Below are positions 32,038 through 42,300 of a stretch of DNA of 64,000 nucleotides, piece by piece. How positions within the stretch are numbered: position 1 is the stretch's first letter; each line of letters begins with the position of its first letter. The notes below the pieces were generated by a model. It was not told the origin of the DNA, did not search any database, and saw only the letters and a list, made by a program, of their open reading frames with translations. The stretch covers positions 2,728,001 through 2,792,000 of the forward strand of contig NZ_CP053073.1 in assembly GCF_013003985.1 (NCBI RefSeq). Reading direction: 5' to 3'. The translations under genes and the position numbers were made by a program. This DNA comes from Usitatibacter palustris. Its GTDB lineage: Bacteria > Pseudomonadota > Gammaproteobacteria > Burkholderiales > Usitatibacteraceae.

Positions 32038-33003
32038 ATGGACGCCCTGTCGGAGGTCCTTCGCGCAGTCCGCCTCACCGGGGCGGCCATCCTGAACGCC
32101 GATTGCGGCGCACCCTGGGGCATGGCGGTCGTCTCGACGACACCGCTCGCCCGGGGCCACATTCCCGACGCCGACAATCCGGCCGTTTTCCACCTCGTCG
32201 TGTCGGGCGAATGCTGGCTCATGGTTGGAGACGCCGCGCCGCTGAGGTTGCGCGCGGGAGACGTCGCGGTGCTCGCGCAGGGCGACGCGCATCGCATCGG
32301 CGACAAGCCCGAGTCGGAGACCGTGGCGCTCGCCTCGCTCATCCGGGCGCCGATCGCCGGTGAGCTCGTTCCGATGGTCCATGGCGGCAGTGGCGCGCGA
32401 ACGCACGTGATCACGGGCATTGCCGCGGCCGACCGGCGCCTCGCCGACCCGCTGCACGCTGCGCTCCCGCCCGTGCTGCGCGCGAACCTGCGCGGCGCGT
32501 GTGCCGTGGATGGCCTCGTCGATGCGGTGGGTCTCGCGCTCTCGGGCAACGAAGCGCCGCGCCCCGGTGGCATGGCGAGCCTCGCGCGCTTCGCCGAGCT
32601 GATCTTCATCGAAGCCATCCGCCGCCACGTGGAATCCATACCGCCCGGCGCAACGGGTTGGCTCGCGGGCCTGGCCGATCGCTACGTCGGGCGCGCGCTC
32701 GCCCTCATGCACGCGAAGCCGGGCGACGACTGGACGGTGGAAAAACTCGGGCGCCACGTGGGGCTCTCGCGCTCGGCACTCGCCGACCGCTTCACGCACC
32801 TGCTGGGCGAGCCGCCGATCACCTACCTCTCGCACTGGCGACTGCGCCTCGCCGCGCAGAAGCTCGCGCTCACGCATCGCAGCGTGGAGGCGATCGCAAC
32901 GGAGGCGGGCTATGAATCGGCCAACGCGTTCTCGCACGCTTTCAAGCGTGCGTTTGGGAAACCGCCGACGGTGTGGCGGAAGAAGGCGCGGGTAAGAAAG
33001 TAA
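32038..33003 (+). CDS. AraC family regulator with cupin domain
   Basis: The 321-residue protein has an N-terminal cupin-like sensor (FHLVVSGECWLMVGD, LRAGDVAVLAQGDAHRIGD) to about residue 130, and a C-terminal double HTH of the AraC type (residues about 215-315: WTVEKLGRHVGLSRSALADRFTHLLGEPPITYL and EAIATEAGYESANAFSHAFKRAFGKPP). The ligand is unknown. The start codon is the first base after the 49-bp inverted repeat, so no ribosome-binding site is present. Either translation is leaderless or inefficient, or the repeat displaced the native leader. The next in-frame ATG is far inside the cupin domain. Confidence 0.88.
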   Translation: MDALSEVLRAVRLTGAAILNADCGAPWGMAVVSTTPLARGHIPDADNPAVFHLVVSGECWLMVGDAAPLRLRAGDVAVLAQGDAHRIGDKPESETVALASLIRAPIAGELVPMVHGGSGARTHVITGIAAADRRLADPLHAALPPVLRANLRGACAVDGLVDAVGLALSGNEAPRPGGMASLARFAELIFIEAIRRHVESIPPGATGWLAGLADRYVGRALALMHAKPGDDWTVEKLGRHVGLSRSALADRFTHLLGEPPITYLSHWRLRLAAQKLALTHRSVEAIATEAGYESANAFSHAFKRAFGKPPTVWRKKARVRK

Positions 33004-33005
33004 TT

Positions 33006-33126
33006 TGTCATTCTGAGGAGCGAAGCGACGAAGAACCTGCTTTAGGGTTTTAACTGTCAACCCCCTCAAGCAGGTCCTTCGTCGCTTCGCTCCTCAGGAT
33101 GACAGTTCGCGAAGGATGACAGTTCG
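33006..33126. repeat. Inverted repeat of the TCATTCTGAGGAGCGAAGCGA type
   Basis: The 125-bp gap between the convergent AraC and esterase genes holds imperfect 37-bp arms at 33006-33042 and 33068-33104 (two mismatches). Next to them is a direct repeat of AGGATGACAGTTCG at 33096-33109 and 33113-33126, with a 17-bp period. The motif TCATTCTGAGGAGCGAAG is a widespread intergenic repeat in unrelated bacteria. A related tail, CTCAGGATGACAGT, also appears near 50800. Confidence 0.82.
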
Positions 33127-33128
33127 TC

Positions 33129-34238
33129 TTACTTCTTCATCGCGCCATACATAAACGGGAACGACACGTCGTACCGGTAATCGACGTCGGAGTGCGTGTC
33201 GTCGAACTCCTCATACGTGTGCTTGATGCCCGCTTCCTGCAGGCGCTTCGAGAGGATCCGGCAACCGTAGTGGATGTGGTACTGGTCGCGCCACCCGCAG
33301 TCGATGTAGATGCCGCGCAGGGTCTTCAGGTTCTTGCGGTACTTCGCGACGAGGTTCACCGGGTCGTGCTTGCGCCACGCATCCCAGCGCGCGGGCAGCA
33401 CTTCACCCGTCTCCAGGTTGAACGGCAGGCGGAAACCGTTGGGTGCACGCGGATCCGGGTCGTAGCTCGCGGCCATGCACAGGTTCATGATCGTGTGCCC
33501 CTCGGCCATCGTGAGCTTGTACTTCTTCCAGACGTGCTCGAGGAAGCCGCGCACGCGGCCATCGTCGAAGCCCTTCGCAGCGCCCTTCTCCATGCGGCGC
33601 GCGTCATACCGGCCCGCCTTGAACGTGTCCTTGCGGTACTTCGCCAGTTCGTTGAGCGTGTTGGGCCAGTCGTGCCAGTAGACGAAGTCGAAGTACGCAT
33701 CGCCCGAGTGATCGCAGACGACGCTCCAGGTCTCCGGGTACTTCATGCCGTGGATGATCGCGCCATAGCCGCCCGAGGACTTGCCGAAGCAGGCGCGGGA
33801 ATCGCGCGAGGCGAGCGTGCGGAATTCGCGATCGACGGTGGGAATGATTTCCTTCGTGAGGTAGTCCGCGTAGGGACCGATCGCGGACGAATTGATGTAC
33901 TGGTTTCCGCCGAGCGCCGTGAAGCAATCGGGAAATACAACAATTGCCGGTCCCATCCTGCCCTGGTGCACGAGGCGATCGACGCGCTCGGGAACGTTCT
34001 CGCTGAAGTTCTTCCACGCGACGTGCGAGAGCCCCGAACCCGTGAAGCCCACCATGTCGACGATCACCGGATAACGCTTGCCGCGCCCGCGCGTGGCACC
34101 CTCGTCATAGCCCGGCGGCAGGTACACCGCGAGCTTGCGCACGTGGGGATCGCCGAGCGCGTTGTCCTTCAGCCGGCGCGAGACATGCTCGAGGATCACG
34201 ACGTTGCCGGTCTTCCACTTCGGGCGCTTCAGGGCCAT
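33129..34238 (-). CDS. Putative esterase of the alpha/beta hydrolase (Fes/EstD-like) type
   Basis: The 369-residue protein resembles the putative esterase family PF00756: a start with KLAVYLPPGYDE, RYPVIVDMVGFTGSG, DCFTALGGNQYINS and the nucleophile elbow ACFGKSSGGYGAI (Ser near residue 175). A late His is seen in FDDTHSDVDYRYD. No signal peptide is visible, so it is probably cytoplasmic. The substrate is unknown; relatives include enterochelin esterase-like and S-formylglutathione hydrolase-like enzymes. Confidence 0.83.
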   Translation of the reverse strand: MALKRPKWKTGNVVILEHVSRRLKDNALGDPHVRKLAVYLPPGYDEGATRGRGKRYPVIVDMVGFTGSGLSHVAWKNFSENVPERVDRLVHQGRMGPAIVVFPDCFTALGGNQYINSSAIGPYADYLTKEIIPTVDREFRTLASRDSRACFGKSSGGYGAIIHGMKYPETWSVVCDHSGDAYFDFVYWHDWPNTLNELAKYRKDTFKAGRYDARRMEKGAAKGFDDGRVRGFLEHVWKKYKLTMAEGHTIMNLCMAASYDPDPRAPNGFRLPFNLETGEVLPARWDAWRKHDPVNLVAKYRKNLKTLRGIYIDCGWRDQYHIHYGCRILSKRLQEAGIKHTYEEFDDTHSDVDYRYDVSFPFMYGAMKK

Positions 34239-34275
34239 GGGGAGCTTTCAGGAGGGGATGCGGAATTCTATGACG

Positions 34276-35838
34276 TCAGAGGACTCGGCGAACGGCGCGC
34301 AGCATCGCCTCGCTCATCTCGCCGACCGTGTCGGCCACGTAATCCACGCCGAATTCGCCCAGCCACGCACGCTCGGCGCTGGAGTCGGCCATCGCAATCA
34401 GCATCGCGCGCGGATTGGCTGCGCGGACCGCGGCGCACACGCGCATCTTTTCGGCGAGCGTGGGCGTGGTGACGATCACCACGCGCGCGTGCTCGATTCC
34501 TTCGAGCTCGCCGCTCACCTGTCGTGCCGGCAAGTCACCGGCGGTGAATCGCGCGGCCATCGTACGAGCCATCTCGCCCGCGCCGACGATCGCGATGGGC
34601 ACGACCGCGGGGTTCGCCTTGGGCGCGGCCTCGGCCTCGTCTTCGGCGAGCGCCTCCGCGTGCCGGCGGCGAGCCTCGATGCGTTCCACCGCCGAGAACA
34701 GCACCGGGTTCACCGCAATCGACGCGATGGCCGCGAAGATGAGCGCATCTATCGCCATGTCCGGGAGGATCCCCAGGGATTTGCCGAGCGCGCCGAGGAT
34801 GAACGAGAACTCACCGATCTGCGCGAGGCCCACGGCCACCGTGAGTGCGGTACGCATCGGGTGGCGAAGGACGAGCACGATCGCGAGCGCGATCGCGGGC
34901 TTCACGAGGAGCACGATCACGAGCGCCAGCGCCGCAGGCCCCGGATGTTCGATGAGCTTCACGGGATCGAAGAGCATCCCCACGGAAACAAAGAAGAGCG
35001 CGGAGAAGACATCGCGGAACGGCGCCATGTCCGCCGCGGCCTGCGGGCCGAAGCGCGACTGGCCCACGACGAGCCCGCCGAAGAACGCACCGAGTGCCAC
35101 CGAGACATGGAAGACCTCGGCCGCGATCACCGCGACGCCCAGCGCGACCACGAATACCGTGAGCGTGAAGAGCTCCGTCGACCGGGTCAGCGCGATCTTC
35201 TCCATGATCGGCGCGAACAACCGAGCGCCGATCGCCCAGACGAGCGCGGCGAAGAGCCCCGCGGCACCGATCGCCAGCGCGACCTCCTTGCCGATGGACG
35301 CTGCCGTGCCCGCGCCGGCGCTGCCCGCGAGCGCCGGGAGCACGACCAACGCGACCACCGTGAACAGATCCTCGACGATCAGCCAGCCCACCGCGACGTG
35401 CCCGTCCTGCGAGCCCAGGCGATCGCGCTCGACGAGCATGCGCATCAGCACCACCGTGCTCGCGACCGCGAGCGCCATGCCGAACACCAGGCCCGCACCG
35501 TGGCTCCACCCGAAGTGCCGCGCGACGAACCAGCCCGCCACCGCGGCCACGATGCTTTGTCCTACGGCGCCCGGCACTGCGACGCGCCACACGCGCAGCA
35601 GCTCCTGCGGATGGAAGTGCATGCCCACGCCGAACATGAGGAGGATCACGCCGATCTCGGCCATCTGCGAGGCGAACTGGCCGTCCGCGACGAAGCCGGG
35701 CGTGTACGGACCCACGACAATGCCCGCGAGCATGTAGCCCACGAGCGTCGAGAGCCCGAGGCGTTGCGTGATCCATCCGAACACGAGTGCGACCGCGAGG
35801 CCGCCCGCGAGCGTGATGATGAGAGAAAGATCGTGCAT
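34276..35838 (-). CDS. CPA2 family cation:proton antiporter (KefB/YbaL-like)
   Basis: The 520-residue protein has about twelve membrane segments with CPA2 features (GYMLAGIVVGPYTPGF, LLMFGVGMHFHPQELL, VGWLIVEDLFTVVALVVLP, GAFFGGLVVGQSRFG). The C-terminal cytoplasmic region (about 425-520) begins with a truncated Rossmann-like PIAIVGAGEMART and lacks much of a full TrkA-N domain. It probably exchanges K+ or Na+ for H+. ATG at 35838 is chosen; the upstream TTG adds only five residues. The efp terminator is just upstream. Confidence 0.87.
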   Translation of the reverse strand: MHDLSLIITLAGGLAVALVFGWITQRLGLSTLVGYMLAGIVVGPYTPGFVADGQFASQMAEIGVILLMFGVGMHFHPQELLRVWRVAVPGAVGQSIVAAVAGWFVARHFGWSHGAGLVFGMALAVASTVVLMRMLVERDRLGSQDGHVAVGWLIVEDLFTVVALVVLPALAGSAGAGTAASIGKEVALAIGAAGLFAALVWAIGARLFAPIMEKIALTRSTELFTLTVFVVALGVAVIAAEVFHVSVALGAFFGGLVVGQSRFGPQAAADMAPFRDVFSALFFVSVGMLFDPVKLIEHPGPAALALVIVLLVKPAIALAIVLVLRHPMRTALTVAVGLAQIGEFSFILGALGKSLGILPDMAIDALIFAAIASIAVNPVLFSAVERIEARRRHAEALAEDEAEAAPKANPAVVPIAIVGAGEMARTMAARFTAGDLPARQVSGELEGIEHARVVIVTTPTLAEKMRVCAAVRAANPRAMLIAMADSSAERAWLGEFGVDYVADTVGEMSEAMLRAVRRVL

Positions 35839-35856
35839 GGGTCGATGGTACAAAAG

Positions 35857-35885
35857 AAAAGGGGCGCCTCAGCGCCCCTTTTTCG
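35857..35885 (-). terminator. Intrinsic terminator after efp
   Basis: AAAAGGGGCGC (35857-35867) pairs with GCGCCCCTTTT (35872-35882) around a four-base loop, with U-rich flanks on both strands. It lies 16 bases after the efp stop and upstream of the antiporter gene, so it ends the earP-efp transcript. Confidence 0.85.
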
Positions 35886-35900
35886 ATCTTGCGCGGAACT

Positions 35901-36461
35901 TTACGCAGCTACGCGGCGCTTGTACTCGTTCGTGCGCGTGTCGATCTCGATGCGATCGCCCGTCGAGCAGAACGCCGGGACCTGGACTTCGTGGCCGGTG
36001 GCGAGCTTCGCGGGCTTGAGCACCTTGCCCGACGTGTCGCCGCGCACCGCGGGTTCCGTGTAGGTCACTTCGCGAACGATCGTGGTGGGCAGCTCGAAGG
36101 AGATGGCGCGGCCTTCGTAGAACACCGCCTCGCCCGTCATGCCGTCTTCGAGGTAGTTGATCGCGTCGCCCATCGATTCCTTCTCGATGTCGATCGAGTT
36201 GTAGTCGCTATCCATGAACACGTACATCGGATCGGCGAAGTACGAGAAGCTCACTTCCTTCTTGTCGAGCATGACCAGCTCGAACTTCTCGTCGGCCTTG
36301 AAGACCGTCTCCTGGTTGCTCGCGGTGAGCAGGCTCTTCATCTTGAGCTTCATGGTGGCGGCACTGCGCCCACCCTTGTTGTACTCGGCCTTCAGCACGA
36401 CCCACGGGTCCCCGTTGATCGTGATCACGTTGCCGGTACGCAGTTCCTGTGCATGCTTCAT
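35901..36461 (-). CDS. efp: Elongation factor P, Arg32 type
   Basis: The 186-residue protein is EF-P ([38 protein letters not shown] and C-terminal [16 protein letters not shown]). EF-P relieves ribosome stalling at polyproline stretches and binds near the peptidyl-transferase centre. The residue at the tip of domain I, normally Lys34 in E. coli, is Arg32 here (KGGRSA), which is rhamnosylated by EarP. The earP gene lies 31 bases upstream on the same strand. A terminator follows the gene. Confidence 0.96.
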   Translation of the reverse strand: MKHAQELRTGNVITINGDPWVVLKAEYNKGGRSAATMKLKMKSLLTASNQETVFKADEKFELVMLDKKEVSFSYFADPMYVFMDSDYNSIDIEKESMGDAINYLEDGMTGEAVFYEGRAISFELPTTIVREVTYTEPAVRGDTSGKVLKPAKLATGHEVQVPAFCSTGDRIEIDTRTNEYKRRVAA

Positions 36462-36492
36462 CGGTATGTCCGGGAGGTTCGAAATTAGCCCA

Positions 36493-37542
36493 TTATTTTA
36501 GCAGCTTAGAGGTGAATTTGGCCAGTTCGAATGCAAGCTCGCCTTGGCCGGCCAGCCGCTGCGCCCAGGCCTGGGAGGCCTCCCGGACGGTAGCCCTACG
36601 CCCCGCGAACCCGGCCCATGCCGGCCCCACCCCCTCGCCCTTGTTCCAGGCTTCCCACAACGCCGTGAGCGCGGCCGCATCGTCACGCGAAAGGCCCGCG
36701 GAAAATCGCGCGAGAAAGGCCGAGAGCTTCACCCAATGCGCACCCTCGTCCTGCGGGTAGATCTGCCAGACGAAGGGCCGGCCCGCCCACTGCGCGCGCA
36801 CGAAGGAATCCTCGCCGCGCACGAAGTTCAGGTCGCAGGCCCAGAGCAATTCGTCGTAGCGGTCCTGCGGAAGGAACGGGACGTTCTCGCCCGGAACGAC
36901 GAGGCAGGCGTCGGGACCGAGCGCGGCCCGCAGCGCTTCGATGGCCGCCCCCGGGTAGGCGAAGACGCTCACCTTCAACGCGCCGGGCCGCGGGACTTCC
37001 CCGCGCAGATCACGCCAGAACTGCGCCTGCGCGTCCTCGCTCGACTGGAACGCATCGCGCCGCGTGAGCAGGTCGTGTTCGCGCAGCAACCCGCCGGTCC
37101 GCGGCGTGAAGCCCGGAAAGAAGTAGTGCTTCACCAGCGGCAGGCGCGGATTGGGCGACGGCAACCGGTGGCTGCCCTCGACCCAGTCCTCCGCGCTCAG
37201 GTATTCGAGATTGATCCAGCGCGGCTTCGTTTCGCTCGCGGCCATCGCGAGCACGTAAGCCTCGGGCGGATCGCAGCCGAACGTCTCGACGACGACCTCG
37301 GCGATGTCGGTCGCATCGTCGCGCCACCGCGCGATCTCGACTCCCTCGAGGACCTGCAAATAGCTCGCGGCATCGAGCTCGGGCCGCAGCTTCGCCAGCA
37401 CATCGACCCGATCGAGCCACAGGCGCACGCGCTTGCCGTGCTCGCGCGCAAGCAGGCGCGCGAGGCGCCAGGACACGGCGACGTCACCGTAGTTGTCCAC
37501 GACCTTGCAGAAGACGTCCCAGCGTTCAGCGGCGTTTGCCAT
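36493..37542 (-). CDS. earP: EF-P arginine rhamnosyltransferase EarP
   Basis: The 349-residue protein (former DUF2331) starts with the EarP motif [23 protein letters not shown]. Asp16 and Asp20 correspond to the catalytic Asp residues described in Pseudomonas and Neisseria enzymes. The C-terminal GT-B half has [56 protein letters not shown]. It transfers rhamnose from TDP-rhamnose to Arg32 of EF-P. It is upstream of efp and probably cotranscribed. No rhamnose synthesis genes are in the window. Confidence 0.96.
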   Translation of the reverse strand: MANAAERWDVFCKVVDNYGDVAVSWRLARLLAREHGKRVRLWLDRVDVLAKLRPELDAASYLQVLEGVEIARWRDDATDIAEVVVETFGCDPPEAYVLAMAASETKPRWINLEYLSAEDWVEGSHRLPSPNPRLPLVKHYFFPGFTPRTGGLLREHDLLTRRDAFQSSEDAQAQFWRDLRGEVPRPGALKVSVFAYPGAAIEALRAALGPDACLVVPGENVPFLPQDRYDELLWACDLNFVRGEDSFVRAQWAGRPFVWQIYPQDEGAHWVKLSAFLARFSAGLSRDDAAALTALWEAWNKGEGVGPAWAGFAGRRATVREASQAWAQRLAGQGELAFELAKFTSKLLK

Positions 37543-37577
37543 GCGCGGATTCTAAGCCGCGCGGCCCGCCTTCGACC

Positions 37578-37949
37578 TCAGCTGTTCGTGAGGATCTCGA
37601 TCTTGTGGCCGTCGAGGTCGGTGAACAGGCTGCCGAAATACGTGTTGCTGATGTCGGGCCGCTCACAGGGCGCGCGCACTTCACGCGCGCCGTTGGCCAG
37701 CGCGATGTCATGGGCGCGCTGCACGTCCATGCGCGAGGGCGCGGCGAACGCGATGTGCATGCGCGGTGCGACGATCTGCCGGCCCGGATCGACGGGATAC
37801 AGGAAGAAGCCCCAGTGATCCTTGGTGCCGAAGGCGGCCTCGTCGCCCTTGTCGCGCTGCAGGTCGACGCCCAGCGGGCCGAGGGCCGCGCGATAGAAGG
37901 CTACGGCCTGGGAGTAATTTTCGCTGCCGATGGATACGTGATCGATCAT
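37578..37949 (-). CDS. VOC/glyoxalase-fold protein
   Basis: The 123-residue protein has the vicinal oxygen chelate pattern: DHVSIGSENYSQAVAFYRAALGPLG, RMHIAFAAPSR, YFGSLFTDLDGHKIEILT. The His in DHVS and HIAF and the Glu in KIEI match metal positions. The substrate is unknown. It sits four bases downstream of the efflux outer-membrane gene and is probably the last gene of the efflux operon, though a link to drug resistance is not supported by sequence. Confidence 0.83.
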   Translation of the reverse strand: MIDHVSIGSENYSQAVAFYRAALGPLGVDLQRDKGDEAAFGTKDHWGFFLYPVDPGRQIVAPRMHIAFAAPSRMDVQRAHDIALANGAREVRAPCERPDISNTYFGSLFTDLDGHKIEILTNS

Positions 37950-37953
37950 CGCT

Positions 37954-39330
37954 TCAACCTCCCAGTGCCAGGTACAGGTCTACGATCGCGGCGCGGCGAT
38001 CCCGCTCCGCATCGATCGATTCGAGGCGGACCAGCAGCAACTGGCGCTCCACCTCGAGAACGTCGAAGAGGCTTACGGTGCCGTTGTCGTAACGGATGCG
38101 GGCGAGGTCGAACGCACGCGACAGCGCCCGCTCACGCACCTGCTGCGCGGTGGCGATCTCCCGCGCGGTCGATTGCGCCGAGATCGCATCCCGTGTCTCG
38201 CGGAACGCGTTGGCCACGGCCTGCTCGTAGAGAAGTGCGGCTTCGCGCGTGCGCGAATCGGCGATCTCCTCCGCGGAAATGAGCTGGCCCGCACCGAAGA
38301 CCGGCTGCAGCAGGCCCGCCGCGATGCTCCACGTGCGCGCCGGACCGGAGAAGAGATCCGAGAGCTGCTGGCTCTCACCGCCGAAGAACCCGGTGAGTGA
38401 AATGGCCGGGAAGTAGTTGGCGCGTGCGATGCCGATGCGCGCGTTGGCGGCGACCAGGCGCTGCTCGGCAATACGCAGGTCCGGGCGGCGCTGCAGGAGC
38501 TCCGACGGAAGGCCCGCGGGCACTTCGACCGCCATCGGCGGCTGGTTCGGGCCGCGATCGATGACGGCCTGGAACACCGCGCGCGGGCTGCGGCCCAGGA
38601 GGAGCGCGAGAGCGCCTTCCTGGCGCGTGCGCCGCTGCTCGATCGCCGGCACCAGCGCTTCGGCCCCCGCGACATCCGATTGCACCTGCGAGAGCTCCAG
38701 CTCCGAAACGATGCCCGAGTCGTAGCGCAACTGCTGCATCGAGAGGCCCTGGCGGCGCGTTTCGAGCGTTCGCAGCGAAACGACGCGCGCGTCATCGAGG
38801 GCCTTCAGTGCGAAGTAGCCGCGGACCACTTCACCGATGAGCGAAAGGCGGATCGCGTCGCGACCGGCTTCCGTGGCCGCGAGCTCCGCGCGCGCCGCTT
38901 CATTGCCGCGGCGGTACTTGCCCCAGAAATCGATGTCCCACGCAGCGCGTAGCACGAGGCGGTTCGTATCGGTTTCCACCGCGTCGGCCGGCGGCGCGAA
39001 GCCGATGCGCTCCGAGGAGCGGTCGCGCGAGCGGCTGCCCTCGATGCCCACGCGCGGCAGGCCTTCGGCGCGCGTGATCACGAACTGCGCGCGGGCCTGC
39101 TCGATGCGCTCGGCTGCGACCTTGAGGTCGCGGTTCGCGATGAGCGCTTCATCCACGAGCTTCTCGAGCACCGGATCGTTGAAGAGCGCCCACCACCGGT
39201 CCGCGACCGGCACGGTGGACTGGCGCGTCGCGAAGTCCTTGGGCACGTCCATCTCGGGACGCACGTAGTCCGGGCCCATCGTGCAGCCGGCAAGCACGAG
39301 GGCTGCGACCAGCGGAAGGAACTTAATCAT
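37954..39330 (-). CDS. RND efflux outer-membrane lipoprotein (OprM/NodT-like)
   Basis: The 458-residue product has a lipoprotein signal (LVAALVLAGC) and the NodT/OprM start (MGPDYVRPEMDVP). Two repeats of the outer-membrane efflux domain follow, ending LLVRLESIDAERDRRAAIVDLYLALGG. It forms the trimeric outer-membrane channel and periplasmic tunnel for the pump encoded upstream. It overlaps the permease gene by eight bases. It may also serve the second RND system at 50.8 kb, which has no outer-membrane gene of its own. Confidence 0.92.
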   Translation of the reverse strand: MIKFLPLVAALVLAGCTMGPDYVRPEMDVPKDFATRQSTVPVADRWWALFNDPVLEKLVDEALIANRDLKVAAERIEQARAQFVITRAEGLPRVGIEGSRSRDRSSERIGFAPPADAVETDTNRLVLRAAWDIDFWGKYRRGNEAARAELAATEAGRDAIRLSLIGEVVRGYFALKALDDARVVSLRTLETRRQGLSMQQLRYDSGIVSELELSQVQSDVAGAEALVPAIEQRRTRQEGALALLLGRSPRAVFQAVIDRGPNQPPMAVEVPAGLPSELLQRRPDLRIAEQRLVAANARIGIARANYFPAISLTGFFGGESQQLSDLFSGPARTWSIAAGLLQPVFGAGQLISAEEIADSRTREAALLYEQAVANAFRETRDAISAQSTAREIATAQQVRERALSRAFDLARIRYDNGTVSLFDVLEVERQLLLVRLESIDAERDRRAAIVDLYLALGG

Positions 39331-42300
39331 CGGCGCCCTCCGATTTCACCGGGCTCAGCGGCGTATGCACGTGCACGTGGCGCGACACCGCGCGGCTGTG
39401 CGCGGCCTCGGCCTTGAGCTCTTCGCTCGAACGCGGCTCGGTGAGCTTTCTTTCCATGATGAGCTTGAAGAAATACGGCACGAAGAAGATGGCGAGGAAG
39501 GTTGCCGCGAGCATGCCGCCCATGACGCCGGTGCCCACCGAGGTGCGGGCACCCGCGCCCGCGCCCGAGGAGAACGCCAGCGGCGCGACGCCGAGGATGA
39601 ACGCGAGCGAGGTCATCAGGATGGGACGGAAGCGAAGGCGCGCGGCCTCGACGGCCGCCGCCGAATACGACAGGCCCTCCTGCGTTTTCAGCAGCGCGAA
39701 TTCCACGATCAGGATCGCGTTCTTCGCGGCAAGGCCGAGCAGCGTCACCAGTCCGATCTGGAAGTACACGTCGTTGGTCATGCCGCGCACCCACACCGCG
39801 GCGAGCGCGCCGAAGGTGCCGAACGGGAGCGCCATCATCACCGAGAGCGGCAGCGACCAGCGCTCGTACTGCGCCGCGAGAATCAGGAACGCCATCAGCG
39901 CGCCGAGGCCCAACGCGAGGATGGACGTGCCGCTCGACTTCTTCTCCTGGTAGGAAGCACCGCTCCACGCCAGCGTGAAGTCCGGCGGCAGCACCTGCGC
40001 GGCAATGCGCTCGACCTCGGCAATGGCATCGCCGGAGCTCACGCCCGGCTTCGCGTTGCCGATGAGCTTCACGGCCGGCAGGTTGTTGAAGCGCTCGAGC
40101 GTGCCCGGTCCGTTGTTGAACACGATCTTCGCGACCGCGGACACGGGAATCATCTCGCCGTGGGTGTTGCGCACGTAGACGGAGCCCACGTCCTCCGGGC
40201 GGCGGCGATTCTCGCGCTCCGCGGACATGAGCACCTGCCAGGTGCGGCCGTACTTGTTGAAGTCGTTCACGTAGTACGTGCCGAGCGTGGCCGAGAGCGC
40301 GTTGAAGATCTCGTCGAGGGGCACGCCGAGGCTCTTCGCCTTCTGGCGGTCCACGTCCACGTAGATCTGCGGCACGTTCGAGCGCCAGAACGTCTGGACG
40401 AACGCCATCTTCTCGCTCTGCATGGCCGCGCCGATGAACTGCTGCGTGACTTCCGCCATGCGCTGCGGGCCGCCGTCACCCTTGTACTGCAGGTTGAATT
40501 CGAAGCCGCCGGCAGTGCCCAGGCCGAAGATCGCGGGCGGCGGGAACGCAATCACCATGCCTTCCTTGATGTGGCCCGTCTTGCCGAAGAACTCGCCCAC
40601 GAGCGCGCCCACGGGCACGGGACGCTTGTCCCAGTGCGTCTGGGTGATGAAGATCGTGGCCGCGTTCTCGCGGAAGACGAAGCCGCCGGCGAAGTCGAAG
40701 CCCGTGAATGCCATCGCGTGCTCATTGAACGGGTTCGACTTGATCGCGGCCGTCACTTCCTTCACCACCTTGTCGGTGCGTTCGAGCGTGGCGCCGTCGG
40801 GCAGGAACACGAGACCCAGGTACCAGCCCTGGTCCTCGTCGGGCACGAGCGACGTGGGCGTCGTGCGCCAGAGGAACGCGGTGACGGCGACCATGCCCGC
40901 GAAGAGCAGCAGCGCGATCGCGCCGCGACGGATCATCCACGCCACACCGTCTTCATAGCGGTCGGTGACGCGCGCGAACCAGCGGTTGAACGCCTGGAAG
41001 AAGCGCCCGGGCTCCTTGTGCTTGCCCTTGAGGAGCGTGACCGACAGCGCGGGCGTGAGCGTCAGCGCCACGAAGCCCGAGATCACCACCGCGATCGCGA
41101 TCGTGACCGCGAACTGGCGATAGAGCTCGCCGGTGAGGCCACCCAGGAACGCGATCGGGATGAACACCGCGCACAGCACGAGCACGATCGCGATGATCGG
41201 GCTCGTCACCTCGTGCATGGCTTTGATGGCGGCGTCGCGGGCCTCGATGCCTTCCTCCCGCATGATGCGTTCGATGTTCTCCATCACCACGATGGCGTCG
41301 TCCACGACGATGCCGATGGCGAGCACCATGCCGAAGAGCGTGAGCGTATTGATCGAGTAGCCGAGCGCGAGCAAACCGCCGAACGTGCCCAATAGCGCCA
41401 CAGGCACCGTCGCGAACGGGATGAGCGTGGCGCGGATGTTCTGCAGGAAGAGGAACACCACCAGGAAGACCAGCGCCATCGCCTCGGCGAGGGTGATGAC
41501 GACTTCGCGGATCGAGACCTCGACGAACATCGTCGTATCAAAGGGAATCACGTGCGCGATGCCCTTGGGGAAACGCGTCGAGAGCTCCTGCAGGCGGTCG
41601 CGCACGGCCTTGCCGACATCGAGCTGGTTGGCACCGGGCTGCAGGAACACGCCCATGAGCGTGGCGGGCTTGCCGTTGTACTGGCCGAGGAACGAGTAGT
41701 CCTTGCCCGCGAGCTCGATGCGAGCCACGTCCTTCAGCAGCAGGCGCGAACCATCCGGATTGGACCGGACGATGATTTCCTCGAACTCCTTCACGTCCGT
41801 GAGGCGACCCTTGGTCGTCACGTTGTAGACGAGCTCCTGGCCCGTGGAGGCCGGCGGCTCGCCCACCTTGCCGGCGGCGAACTGCGCGTTCTGCTCCTGC
41901 AGCGCGCGGATGAGGTCCCCGGGCGTGAGCTTCAGCTGCGCGAGGCGATCGGGCTTCACCCAGATGCGCATCGCGTAATCCTTGGCGCCGAAGATCTGCA
42001 CGAGCGTGGTGCCCGGGATGCGCTTCACTTCGTCGAGGATGTTCAGCGTCACGTAGTTTGAGATGAAGATGTCGTCGTACGTGTTGTCGGGAGAATAGAA
42101 CGCGAGCACCTGCAGGAAGGCCGAGGAGCCCTTCTCCACGGCGACACCCTGGCGGCGGACCTCGAGCGGGAGCTTGGGCTCGACCTGCTTCACGCGGTTG
42201 TTCACGTTGAGCGCCGCTTTGTCGATATCGGCGCCGATGTTGAAGGTGACCTGGATCTGCACCACGCCGTTGGCCGCCGAGGTGGAGCTCATGTAGAGCA

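Noticed and set aside
39281..41395. 704-residue plus-strand frame opposite the efflux genes
   Set aside because: Its composition is dominated by Arg, His and Glu, it runs through the conserved RND permease and OMF coding regions, and it has no ribosome-binding site or domain.
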